64,000 nucleotides of DNA from ChocPot-Mid sp043804925 (GTDB lineage: Bacteria > Bacteroidota > Ignavibacteria > Kapaibacteriales > UBA2268), in assembly GCA_043804925.1 (NCBI GenBank), contig JAZDIP010000008.1:32565-96564 (forward strand), given 5' to 3'. The notes beneath the pieces were generated by a model, which did no database searches, was not told where the DNA came from, and saw only the letters and a list, made by a program, of their open reading frames with translations. Of this stretch, positions 18,562 through 26,089 are shown piece after piece. The number at the start of each line of letters is the position of its first letter. Within the stretch, counting starts at the first letter, position 1. A program made the position numbers and the translations under genes.

Positions 18562-19235
18562 GCAAGAAACTATACATCGTTTATAGGTCATTCGAGAGAT
18601 TTTGGCATTGGATGCAAGCTTTGTTAATATTTTTTCTGGCATTTTCAGGATTTGAGATACATGGGCTGTATACATTCTTCGGATTTGAAAATGCTGTTAA
18701 ATATCATAGTATGGCCGCATATATGTTTATAATATTGATAATATTCGCAATATTCTGGCATCTTACAACAGGTGAATGGAAACAGTATATACCAACGTTT
18801 GAGAATATGAAGCAACAATTGAATTATTATATTTTTGGAATATTTAAAAATGCTCCACATCCAACAAAGAAAACTGTTTTAAGTAAATTAAATCCCTTAC
18901 AAAAACTAACATACTTTGGACTGAAGATAATAGTAATACCTGTAATAGTAACATCGGGATTATTATATATGTTTTACAGGTATCCAACAAGCCGAGGAAT
19001 CCAGGCAATGAATATTCAATCGTTGGAGATAATTGCCATTTTGCATACAATAGCGGCATTTATCTTGGTAGCATTCATTATAGTTCACCTTTATTTGATT
19101 ACAACAGGAGAAACAATAACATCTAATTTAAAAGCGATGTTGACCGGATACGAGGAATTGGAAGATGAGACAGAGAAAGACAAGACAGAAAGTTTTACAA
19201 ATGAAATTACTACATCAACTTTGGAGAATAAATAG
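18558..19235 (+). CDS. Membrane cytochrome b561-type subunit, partner of the octahaem cytochrome
   Basis: The 225-residue protein has four to five membrane helices. It begins KLYIVYRSFERFWHWMQALL, where H14 in FWHW is the usual haem ligand of hydrogenase/thiosulfate-reductase type cytochrome b. Further candidate ligands are in YHSMAAYMF, FWHLTTGEW, LHTIAAF and IVHLYLITTGE. It overlaps the octahaem cytochrome stop by four bases (ATGA), so it is probably the quinol dehydrogenase subunit feeding that enzyme. The last 30 residues are a charged cytoplasmic tail. The family includes NiFe-hydrogenase cytochrome b and PhsC-like proteins. Confidence 0.85.
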   Translation: MSKKLYIVYRSFERFWHWMQALLIFFLAFSGFEIHGLYTFFGFENAVKYHSMAAYMFIILIIFAIFWHLTTGEWKQYIPTFENMKQQLNYYIFGIFKNAPHPTKKTVLSKLNPLQKLTYFGLKIIVIPVIVTSGLLYMFYRYPTSRGIQAMNIQSLEIIAILHTIAAFILVAFIIVHLYLITTGETITSNLKAMLTGYEELEDETEKDKTESFTNEITTSTLENK

Positions 19236-19237
19236 CA

Positions 19238-19753
19238 ATGGAAGAAAAGAAATATATGAATCCTTATCTTGCAGGTGTGCTTTTAGGTATTCTGCTAATT
19301 GCAACAATTTATATAACAGGTAGAGGATTAGGAGCTAGCGGTGCCGTTAAAAGTTTTACGGTTGCTACAATTGAGAAAGTAGCTCCCTCACATACTGAAT
19401 CAACAAAATTTTATAAGGAATATTCGAAGGAGCATACAGGTAGTCCTTTAATGAACTGGCTGGTTTTTGAAGTAATAGGAGTAGTGATAGGTGCATTCAT
19501 ATCCGGATTAATCTCAAATAGACTCAATTTAAAATTAGAGAAAGGTCCAAGAACAACAACAAGAATCAGAATCTATGGAGCTATTATAGGAGGTGTTCTT
19601 TGGGGATTTGGTTCTCAACTTGGCAGGGGATGCACCAGTGGTGCGGCTTTGAGTGGTATGGCGGTGATGTCAACAGGTGGTATTATTACAATGTTCGCCA
19701 TATTTGGCGGTGCATATGGATTTGCTTACTTTTTTAGAAAATTTTGGATTTGA
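19238..19753 (+). CDS. YeeE/YedE-family sulfur transporter, half-size
   Basis: The 171-residue membrane protein has four to five hydrophobic helices and the family motif GRGCTSGAALSGMA (about residues 128-141), with the conserved Cys that in TsuA-type transporters binds thiosulfate. It starts three bases after the cytochrome b stop and is followed 15 bases later by a second family member, so the two probably form one transporter from two half-proteins. Uptake of thiosulfate or a related sulfur compound is inferred from the family and from the adjacent octahaem cytochrome. Confidence 0.87.
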   Translation: MEEKKYMNPYLAGVLLGILLIATIYITGRGLGASGAVKSFTVATIEKVAPSHTESTKFYKEYSKEHTGSPLMNWLVFEVIGVVIGAFISGLISNRLNLKLEKGPRTTTRIRIYGAIIGGVLWGFGSQLGRGCTSGAALSGMAVMSTGGIITMFAIFGGAYGFAYFFRKFWI

Positions 19754-19768
19754 TAAGGAGAAAATACA

Positions 19769-20959
19769 ATGGGACCATTAGTTCCTGATATAATAGGTGG
19801 TGACTTAAATTTTATTATTGCATTATTAATAGGAATATTATTTGGAGCAATACTTGAGCAAGCTGGATTTTCAACATCAAAAAAATTAGTCGGTTTATTT
19901 TACGGTTATGATTTTACAGTCTTAAGAGTTTTCTTTACAGCAGGTATAGTAGCTATGATTGGAATTATGGCTCTTGCACATTTTGGATTGATAGACATAA
20001 GTCTGATTTACATTAATCCAACATTTCTTTGGTCGGCAATTGTTGGCGGATTAATTATGGGCTTAGGATTCGTAATTGGAGGATTTTGTCCCGGGACGAG
20101 TGTTTGTGCAGCAGCAATCGGGAAAATTGATGCAATGATATTCATTGCTGGTGCAGCAATTGGAGTATTCATTTTTGCTGAAGGATATCCACTTTTCGAA
20201 GGATTTTACAAAGCAGCAAACTGGGGGAATCCCCGTCTTTTTGAAACATTGGGAATGTCTCAATCCTTGTTTGCATTTTTATTAACATCCGTTGCATTGT
20301 TGGCATTTGTTTTTACATCTATAATTGAAAACCGTGTAAATGGAATTAAGAAGCCCGTAATTCGCTTTACACCTTATTATATAGGTTTAGGTGTAATCGG
20401 ATTATTGATAGCTCTTTCTTCATTTATTTTTCCTGAAAGAAAAGCAGATTTATTAAAAATGGTAGAAGACAAAAATTTTGTACAATCTTATAAATTAAAT
20501 GAGATCACATCTGATGAACTGGCTTGCAGGATAATGAGTGATGATAAAAGAGTGCAAATAATAGATTTTAGACCGTTAAAGGAATATGAGAAATTAAATT
20601 TGCCAAAATCTACTTTATTTTTATTAGATAATTTATTTGAAAAAGAGCCAAATAAAATATTGACTCTCCGGCACAAAGTGAATGTTTTTGTTGCAGAGGA
20701 TGAATTGAGTGAGAGAAAAATTGCTGTTATTGCCAGTGAACTTGGTTATAAAAATATTAGAATATTAAAAGGAGGTCTTAAAGAATTCAAAGACTTAATT
20801 TTAAATCCAAAACTAACAGGTGATACGACAAATAAAGAAGCAAGAGACACTTATCGTTTCAGAATGAGGGCAAGTCTAATTGTTCCGGATTTAATCAAAA
20901 AAAATAAAGCTACCGGACCTGTTAAGAAAAAACAAAAACGTGTTGTTGGAGGTTGTTAG
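19769..20959 (+). CDS. YeeE/YedE-family sulfur transporter with C-terminal degenerate rhodanese domain
   Basis: Of 396 residues the first 230 form YeeE/YedE-type helices with the Cys motif GGFCPGTSVCAAA (about residue 105). Residues 250-345 have a rhodanese-like fold: VQIIDFRPLKEYEKLNLP and, later, ASELGYKNIRILKGGLKEF. In active rhodaneses the central loop carries a catalytic Cys; here the matching segment is NVFVAEDELSER with no Cys, so sulfurtransferase activity is unlikely. The domain may still bind sulfur carriers or serve structure. A basic tail (KKKQKR) ends with GGC. The gene closes the octahaem cytochrome operon; a promoter for the DUF134 operon starts 28 bases downstream. Confidence 0.85.
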   Translation: MGPLVPDIIGGDLNFIIALLIGILFGAILEQAGFSTSKKLVGLFYGYDFTVLRVFFTAGIVAMIGIMALAHFGLIDISLIYINPTFLWSAIVGGLIMGLGFVIGGFCPGTSVCAAAIGKIDAMIFIAGAAIGVFIFAEGYPLFEGFYKAANWGNPRLFETLGMSQSLFAFLLTSVALLAFVFTSIIENRVNGIKKPVIRFTPYYIGLGVIGLLIALSSFIFPERKADLLKMVEDKNFVQSYKLNEITSDELACRIMSDDKRVQIIDFRPLKEYEKLNLPKSTLFLLDNLFEKEPNKILTLRHKVNVFVAEDELSERKIAVIASELGYKNIRILKGGLKEFKDLILNPKLTGDTTNKEARDTYRFRMRASLIVPDLIKKNKATGPVKKKQKRVVGGC

Positions 20960-20986
20960 TCAGTTACATGAAAAATAAGATATTTT

Positions 20987-21017
20987 TTTGTAAATATAAA
21001 ATTTTATTGTATATTTG
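20987..21017 (+). promoter_or_regulatory. Consensus Bacteroidota promoter of the DUF134 operon
   Basis: TTTG at 20987-20990 and TATATTTG at 21010-21017 are separated by exactly 19 bases, a perfect match to TTTG-N19-TANNTTTG. Transcription should start near 21024, inside the palindrome at 21018..21037. Confidence 0.75.
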
Positions 21018-21037
21018 TTATTGGCTTATGCCAATAA
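21018..21037 (+). promoter_or_regulatory. Perfect palindromic operator at the start of the DUF134 operon
   Basis: TTATTGGC-TTAT-GCCAATAA is an exact eight-base inverted repeat around four bases. It follows the -7 box directly and covers the expected transcription start, the place where a repressor would block initiation. A copy with one mismatch lies at 16885..16904. Confidence 0.7.
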
Positions 21038-21067
21038 TGATTATTTAATAAAGAAGGAGAATGAAAT

Positions 21068-21550
21068 ATGCCCAGACCACATAAATGCAGGAAAATATTT
21101 TCCAATCCCGATGTTGTTTTTTTTAAACCTGCAGGAATTATGATGCAGAAATTGGAGGAAGTTATTTTAACTCTTGATGAATTTGAAGCAGTTCGCCTTG
21201 CAGACTATGAGGACCTTTATCAGGAAAAAGCTGCGGAAAAGATGAATATTTCGAGGCAAACATTTGTCAATATTATTAATTCCGCTCATAAAAAAATTGC
21301 AGATTTTCTTATAAATGCTAAAGCGCTTCAAATTAATGGGGGAGTCATAGAATTGCAAAAAGAAGAGGAAAGGCATTTTCTCTGCTATGAGTGTAAGGAT
21401 GTATTTAATGTCCCGTTTGGAATACCCAGACCGGCTCAATGTCCAAAATGCGGTAGTTCAAACGTTCATCGCTCCGATGATGAAAGAGGTAGAGGACGTC
21501 ATAGTTGCCGGCAATATAAAAAAGGAGTTAAAAAGGGAGAAAAGATATGA
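21068..21550 (+). CDS. DUF134 family predicted DNA-binding protein with zinc ribbon
   Basis: The 160-residue protein opens with MPRPHKCRKI and a helix-turn-helix region of the DUF134/UPF0251 family (LTLDEFEAVRLADYEDLYQ, then AAEKMNISRQTFVNIINSAH, about residues 36-80). The C-terminal third is a zinc ribbon: CYEC at about 107 and CPKC at about 125, with a later His/Cys-containing basic tail. The family is predicted to regulate transcription but its targets are little known. It is the first gene of a five-gene operon and is preceded by a consensus promoter with a palindrome, so autoregulation is possible. Confidence 0.88.
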   Translation: MPRPHKCRKIFSNPDVVFFKPAGIMMQKLEEVILTLDEFEAVRLADYEDLYQEKAAEKMNISRQTFVNIINSAHKKIADFLINAKALQINGGVIELQKEEERHFLCYECKDVFNVPFGIPRPAQCPKCGSSNVHRSDDERGRGRHSCRQYKKGVKKGEKI

Positions 21551-21738
21551 GACAAAAAACACAAAATATGGGTGCCGGTGGTTACTGCATTTGCCCGAAA
21601 TGTGGCAAAAAAGTTCTTCATAAAGCAGGTCTGCCTTGTCAGCAAATACTTTGTCCTAAATGTAATACAAAAATGCTTAGGGAAGGCTCTGAACATCACC
21701 TTTTATTTTTAACTAAAAACAAGAAACAGGTTCCATAA
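21547..21738 (+). CDS. Small zinc-ribbon protein
   Basis: This 63-residue protein overlaps the DUF134 gene by four bases. It holds two CPxC knuckles, CICPKCGKK (about residue 14) and CPKCNTKM (about 36), plus CQQ, enough for a single zinc site. Similar small proteins are found next to DUF134 and NifX-like genes in anaerobes. Function unknown; the overlap and motifs make it a real gene rather than a chance frame. Confidence 0.8.
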   Translation: MRQKTQNMGAGGYCICPKCGKKVLHKAGLPCQQILCPKCNTKMLREGSEHHLLFLTKNKKQVP

Positions 21739-21835
21739 TGTTATGGATTATAATAAATATTGGTGGATATATAACAATATTAAATACTTTTGTTCTTAAT
21801 TTTTATGTAAAATATAGGTCAATTTATACTTAAAA

Positions 21836-22651
21836 ATGTTCAATAAACTTGTACCAATATTGATATTATTTATTGTAGTAGTTGGAAAAATGTCCGGAAA
21901 AGAAATAAATAAAGAAGAAATTAAACAAATTCCAGAAGTGAGATTGACCGTTGTTTACGATAACAAATCGAAGGTCAAAGGATTAGACGCCGATTGGGGC
22001 TTTGCTTGTTATATTGAATTCGGAGAAACAAAGCTCTTATTTGACACAGGAGATGATGGTAAAATTCTACTGAATAATATGAAAATACTTGATATTAATC
22101 CTGAAGAAATTGGGTTATTATTTTTATCTCATGAACATCACGACCATACAGGTGGTTTAAAGGCATTCCTAAAAAAGAATCCAAAAGTAAAAATATATTT
22201 CCCGCAATCATTTCCTGATAAATTAAAGGAAAAGTTCAAAGAATCAGGAACTGTTCCGATACCTATAGCTTCATTTTTGGAAATTCAACCGAATGTATTC
22301 ACACTCGGAGAATTTGAAGGTACTACACCTGAACAAGCACTTGCTATTCGTAGCTCAAAAGGGATTATTATTATTACCGGTTGTGCTCATCCGGGTATCA
22401 TAAACATTATTGAAAAAGCAAAAGAGAGCTTTAAAAATGAAAGTATATATCTTGTATTAGGTGGATTCCATCTGTACAAATCAAGTAATAAGGAAATTGA
22501 GGAAGTTATTGAAAAACTCTTGGATTTGAGTGTGGTAAATGTAGCTCCTACTCATTGTACAGGGAATAAAGCACACAAAATGTTCAAGAAAAAATATGGT
22601 AATTATTATATTGAAATTGGTGCCGGTAAGATAGTAACAATTGAAAAATAA
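21836..22651 (+). CDS. Metallo-beta-lactamase fold hydrolase with signal peptide
   Basis: The 271-residue protein has a hydrophobic N-terminus (LVPILILFIVVVG) that looks like a signal peptide or anchor, then a metallo-beta-lactamase fold of the COG1237 type. Metal-binding motifs are HEHHDHTGG (about residue 100), GCAHPG (about 183) and GGFHL (about 212), with a final THCTG. The relatives are annotated as metal-dependent hydrolases related to dihydropterin synthase-like proteins, with no firm substrate. It is the third gene of the DUF134 operon. Confidence 0.85.
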   Translation: MFNKLVPILILFIVVVGKMSGKEINKEEIKQIPEVRLTVVYDNKSKVKGLDADWGFACYIEFGETKLLFDTGDDGKILLNNMKILDINPEEIGLLFLSHEHHDHTGGLKAFLKKNPKVKIYFPQSFPDKLKEKFKESGTVPIPIASFLEIQPNVFTLGEFEGTTPEQALAIRSSKGIIIITGCAHPGIINIIEKAKESFKNESIYLVLGGFHLYKSSNKEIEEVIEKLLDLSVVNVAPTHCTGNKAHKMFKKKYGNYYIEIGAGKIVTIEK

Positions 22652-22684
22652 TTTGTTTTTAAAATAATTTAAAGGAGAAGAACA

Positions 22685-23401
22685 ATGGAAACATTAGCAG
22701 AACAACAAGTATCAATGCCAAGAATTGGTGATAATGCACCTGAATTTAAGGCAGTCACAACACAGGGAGAAATTAACTTCCCTGCTGATTATAAAGGAAA
22801 TTGGGTTATTTTATTCAGTCATCCGACTGATTTTACTCCCGTATGTACTTCAGAATTTATGACCTTTGCCACTTTGGAAGATAAATTCGCCGAAGCTAAT
22901 TGCAAACTTGTAGGTCTTTCAATCGATGGATTATACAGTCACATTGCCTGGTTGCGGACCATAAATGAAAAAATAGAATATAAGGGAATGAAAAATGTTG
23001 AAGTTAAATTTCCTTTAATCGAAGACATTACTATGAATATTGCCAAAAAATATGGGATGATTCAGCCCGGAGAAAGCTCCACAAAGGCAGTGAGGGCGGT
23101 ATTCTTTATTGACCCAAAAGGGATTATTCGCACAATAATTTATTATCCTTTAAGCTTAGGTCGTAACTTTGATGAACTATACAGAGTTATTATCGCTTTG
23201 CAAGCCGCTGATGAATTTGGTATAGCAACACCTGCTGACTGGAGACCCGGTGATGATGTTATTATTTCACCTGCCGGTTCTTGCAATTCAGCAAAAGACC
23301 GTGTTGACGGTAAAGAAGAAGGATTGGACTGCAAGGATTGGTTCTTTTGTACAAAAAAAATTGATAAAGACACTATATTAAATAAGATATTAAAAAAATA
23401 A
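22685..23401 (+). CDS. Peroxiredoxin (Prx6/archaeal thioredoxin peroxidase type)
   Basis: The 238-residue protein has the peroxidatic motif SHPTDFTPVCTSEF (Cys at about residue 58) and a long C-terminal extension with PADWRPGDDVI and further cysteines in SCNSAK, LDCKDW and FCTKK, as in archaeal-type two-Cys Prx6 proteins. It reduces peroxides in the cytoplasm. It lies in the DUF134 operon, 33 bases after the metallo-hydrolase and with its own purine-rich leader (AAAGGAGAAG), suggesting an oxidative-stress role for the operon. Confidence 0.94.
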   Translation: METLAEQQVSMPRIGDNAPEFKAVTTQGEINFPADYKGNWVILFSHPTDFTPVCTSEFMTFATLEDKFAEANCKLVGLSIDGLYSHIAWLRTINEKIEYKGMKNVEVKFPLIEDITMNIAKKYGMIQPGESSTKAVRAVFFIDPKGIIRTIIYYPLSLGRNFDELYRVIIALQAADEFGIATPADWRPGDDVIISPAGSCNSAKDRVDGKEEGLDCKDWFFCTKKIDKDTILNKILKK

Positions 23402-23425
23402 AAGGAATTAATAAGAGGAAATAAT

Positions 23426-23794
23426 ATGAAAATTTGCATTCCAACAGAAGAACAAAAAGGTTTAGAGTCCATGGCTTATGGACATTTTGGCAGTGCCCCT
23501 TTTTTTGTAATCTATGATACACTTACCAATGATTTTGAAGTATTGAACAATGGAAATTCAGAGCATGAACATGGACAATGCAATCCAATTCAACCATTAA
23601 GAGAAAAAGCTGTTGAAGCAGTCGTTGTTGCTGGTATGGGCGCCAGGGCTTTAATGAATTTGAATAATATGGGCATTCAGGTATTCAGAACATCAGAGAG
23701 TAAAAGTATAAAGGAGATCATATCAGGTTTTGATATGCAAAAAATGCAGAGACTAACTGTTGATAATAGTTGTAGCCAGCATAATTGCCATTAG
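23426..23794 (+). CDS. NifX/NifB-type dinitrogenase iron-molybdenum cofactor-binding domain protein
   Basis: The 122-residue protein is a single NifX-like domain, beginning KICIPTEEQKGLES and containing HFGSAPFFVIYD and VVAGMGARALMNL. Stand-alone members of this family in non-fixing anaerobes bind metal clusters or act as small chaperones of unknown target; no nif genes are seen here. The tail is rich in Cys and His (CSQHNCH). It ends the DUF134 operon and is followed by a terminator hairpin. Confidence 0.9.
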   Translation: MKICIPTEEQKGLESMAYGHFGSAPFFVIYDTLTNDFEVLNNGNSEHEHGQCNPIQPLREKAVEAVVVAGMGARALMNLNNMGIQVFRTSESKSIKEIISGFDMQKMQRLTVDNSCSQHNCH

Positions 23795-23802
23795 TGTTTT
23801 AC

Positions 23803-23834
23803 GGGGAGTAATCTTTCGGTGCTCCCCAATTTTT
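23803..23834 (+). terminator. Rho-independent terminator of the DUF134 operon
   Basis: GGGGAG (23803-23808) pairs with CTCCCC (23822-23827) and is followed by AATTTTT. It starts nine bases after the stop of the NifX-like gene. Confidence 0.8.
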
Positions 23835-24801
23835 CTAAATTAGAACCAAGAAGTTTTTCATTAAACAACCAAGTAAAAATGAATTCTTAGAGATAAGGAG
23901 AACAGCAGTAGTTGTCGGCTTACTACTGAAAGCAGCAATTCTACGGGTATAAATAGCTATCTGATTTACCTCAGTTCTTTTTTAAAAAGGGGAAGTAATA
24001 AAAAAGATATGGGCGTCTGTATATTTGTTCGGTATTAAGTATCAAATTTTTTAAACAATCAATGTCTGCTACAGCGTAAAACGGACAAACGGTTAAAAAA
24101 TAAATGAAATTATAATATAAATTTTCTTTGAGTTTTCTTAGGCATAAATGACCGGAATATTAATAAATTAATAATACACTTTTATTTGAATCGCATTTAC
24201 ACTATAGTAAACAACATGCTATCTCATTAATTTACAATGTATGAGTGTAAAAATTTCTGCACTCGGTTAATTAAGGAAATTATAAAATTACTATTGAAAC
24301 AATATCAAATTTAATTTATTATCTACATTTTGCACTTTTCCCTTTTTTTTAAAACAGTAATCCATATTATATAATGCTTACATTAATTGTTTGGTGTTAA
24401 CATTAGAGGATTAAAATAATCGCAAGGTCAGTAATCAAATTAATCATACGGGATTTTTTTGAAAACATACTATGTCGTTAACAATGTTTAATCACTCATA
24501 AAAATTGGATATAATTACAACATAGAGATTACATTAATTTTTTTACATTTGTTATACCAAAAGAACTCTCTTATTTTTTAATACTTTATATATTGAAAAA
24601 GTGAAATTGTCTGAACTTTGATTTCTTTGATTTTTGTGATTTATATGATTTGAAAACTCAGCTGCTTTGCGTGAATTTTAAAAAACCACCAAGACACTAA
24701 GTTCATATAGTTACACTATGAAAAACGGAGAGCAGAGAACTGATAACAGAAGACGTAAGAAATAAACAAATAGATTTTTAATAGTTATTTTGGAATGCTG
24801 T
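23835..24801. other. Long gene-free AT-rich region before qmoA
   Basis: About 970 bases contain no open frame with recognisable protein. A hairpin with seven-base arms, CAGTAGT/ACTACTG, lies at 23906-23928. TATATTTG (24020-24027) and TACATTTG (24544-24551) match the -7 promoter consensus without a good -33 box. From 24610 to 24765 the sequence becomes a mixture of dispersed repeat fragments (TGATTTC-like units, CACCAAGACACTAAG, and loose seven-base units from 24728). No known riboswitch or RNA was recognised. Confidence 0.5.
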
Positions 24802-26088
24802 ATGGACAAACATGTAACTCAACAAACAGACATATTGGTTGTTGGAGCCGGTATAGCGGGAATATCAGCAGCTCTTGAAGCTGCAGAAACAGGCTATTCC
24901 GTTGTGCTTTTAGAGAAAAGACCTTATATAGGTGGCAGAGTGGCACAACTAAACCAATATTTCCCGAAAATGTGTCCACCCACATGCGGGTTGGAAATTA
25001 ACACCAGAAGAATAAAGGATAATCCCTTAATCAAACTTTATACTTTAGCCGATTTAAAATCGGTCGAAGGTAAGGCAGGAGATTATAATGTAACAGTCAA
25101 TGTAAAACCACGATATATCAAAGATGATGTTAGTGACGAAGAACTTGAAATCTGTGCAAAAAATTGTCCTGTGGAAATCCCCGATGAATTCAATTACGGA
25201 CTTAACAAAACAAAAGCAATTAATCTGCCTTCAAATAATGTTTTTCCGATGAAATATGTTTTTCAAAAAGACGGACTTTCGGAAGAACAGGTAAAACAGG
25301 TTAAATCTGCTTGTGGCAATTGTATTGATTTAGACCAGCATGAAGAGATGATTGATATTAAAGCTAAAGTTATTATTTATGCTAGCGGATGGAAACCATA
25401 TGAAGCTAATAATTTAGAAATATTAGGTTATAAGGATTATCCGAATGTTATTACCAATGTCGAGATGGAACGGTTTGCCTCTCCGAGCGGTCCGACAAGC
25501 GGGGTAATTAAAATTCCAGGATTGGAAAAAGAAATAAAGCGAATTGCATTTGTACAATGTGCAGGTTCACGTGACGAAAACCATCTTGAATATTGCTCTT
25601 CAATCTGCTGTCTTGCTTCGATGAAACATGCAAGATTTTTAAGGGAACAATATCCCGATTCGGAAATATATTTCTTTTATATTGATATACGTTCTCCCGG
25701 TGCCTTGGAAGATTTTTATAACGAAACAAAAGAAGACAAAAAAATCCAGTGGCACAGAGGTAAGGTTGCAAAAGTATTTAGGCAAACGGCAGACAGCAGA
25801 AGGCAGACAGAAACTTTTGAATTAATTGTTGAAGCAGAAGATACATTAACAGGCAAACTAAAGCAGACAGCGGTTGACTTGGTCGTACTGGCTACCGGAA
25901 TGCAACCCGAAATTAATGGTCAATTAGGCAAAGATATTATTGATGAAAATGGATTTATTAAAACGGATAAAGCGGATTCAATAATAGGTTGCGGGGTTGC
26001 AACGGGTCCGAAGGATGTTGCAGGATGTGTGCAGGAAGCCACAGGTGCAGTTATGAAAGCTATTCACATTATCAAGGGGGGCATATAA
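24802..26088 (+). CDS. qmoA: QmoA-like HdrA-family flavoprotein
   Basis: The protein has 428 residues from the ATG at 24802 (a TTG at 24790 in frame would add four). It opens with the FAD-binding motif VVGAGIAGISAALEA, then RPYIGGRVAQL and FPKMCPPTCGLEIN, the segment typical of QmoA. Later come CAKNCPVE, ACGNC, IIYASGWKPY and FVQCAGSRDEN. QmoA is the FAD subunit of the quinone-interacting complex that exchanges electrons with APS reductase in sulfur metabolism. It is followed two bases later by qmoB. Oddity: residues about 327-338 (RQTADSRRQTET) are encoded by seven-base repeat units. No aprAB or sat lies in this window, so the redox partner is unknown. Confidence 0.87.
   Translation: MDKHVTQQTDILVVGAGIAGISAALEAAETGYSVVLLEKRPYIGGRVAQLNQYFPKMCPPTCGLEINTRRIKDNPLIKLYTLADLKSVEGKAGDYNVTVNVKPRYIKDDVSDEELEICAKNCPVEIPDEFNYGLNKTKAINLPSNNVFPMKYVFQKDGLSEEQVKQVKSACGNCIDLDQHEEMIDIKAKVIIYASGWKPYEANNLEILGYKDYPNVITNVEMERFASPSGPTSGVIKIPGLEKEIKRIAFVQCAGSRDENHLEYCSSICCLASMKHARFLREQYPDSEIYFFYIDIRSPGALEDFYNETKEDKKIQWHRGKVAKVFRQTADSRRQTETFELIVEAEDTLTGKLKQTAVDLVVLATGMQPEINGQLGKDIIDENGFIKTDKADSIIGCGVATGPKDVAGCVQEATGAVMKAIHIIKGGI
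25781..25815 (+). repeat. Seven-base repeat array inside qmoA
   Basis: Units GGCAAAC, GGCAGAC, AGCAGAA, GGCAGAC and AGAAACT follow one another in strict seven-base phase and are translated as part of QmoA. The unit type (GGCAGAC) resembles spacer repeats rather than coding sequence. Confidence 0.65.
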
Positions 26089-26089
26089 T

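Noticed and set aside
23881..23990. Riboswitch in the spacer before qmoA
   Set aside because: A seven-base hairpin is present, but I could match no known riboswitch core, and it is about 900 bases from the next gene.
24790..24801. TTG start for qmoA
   Set aside because: The ATG at 24802 is in the same frame and gives a normal N-terminus; the TTG would add only four residues.
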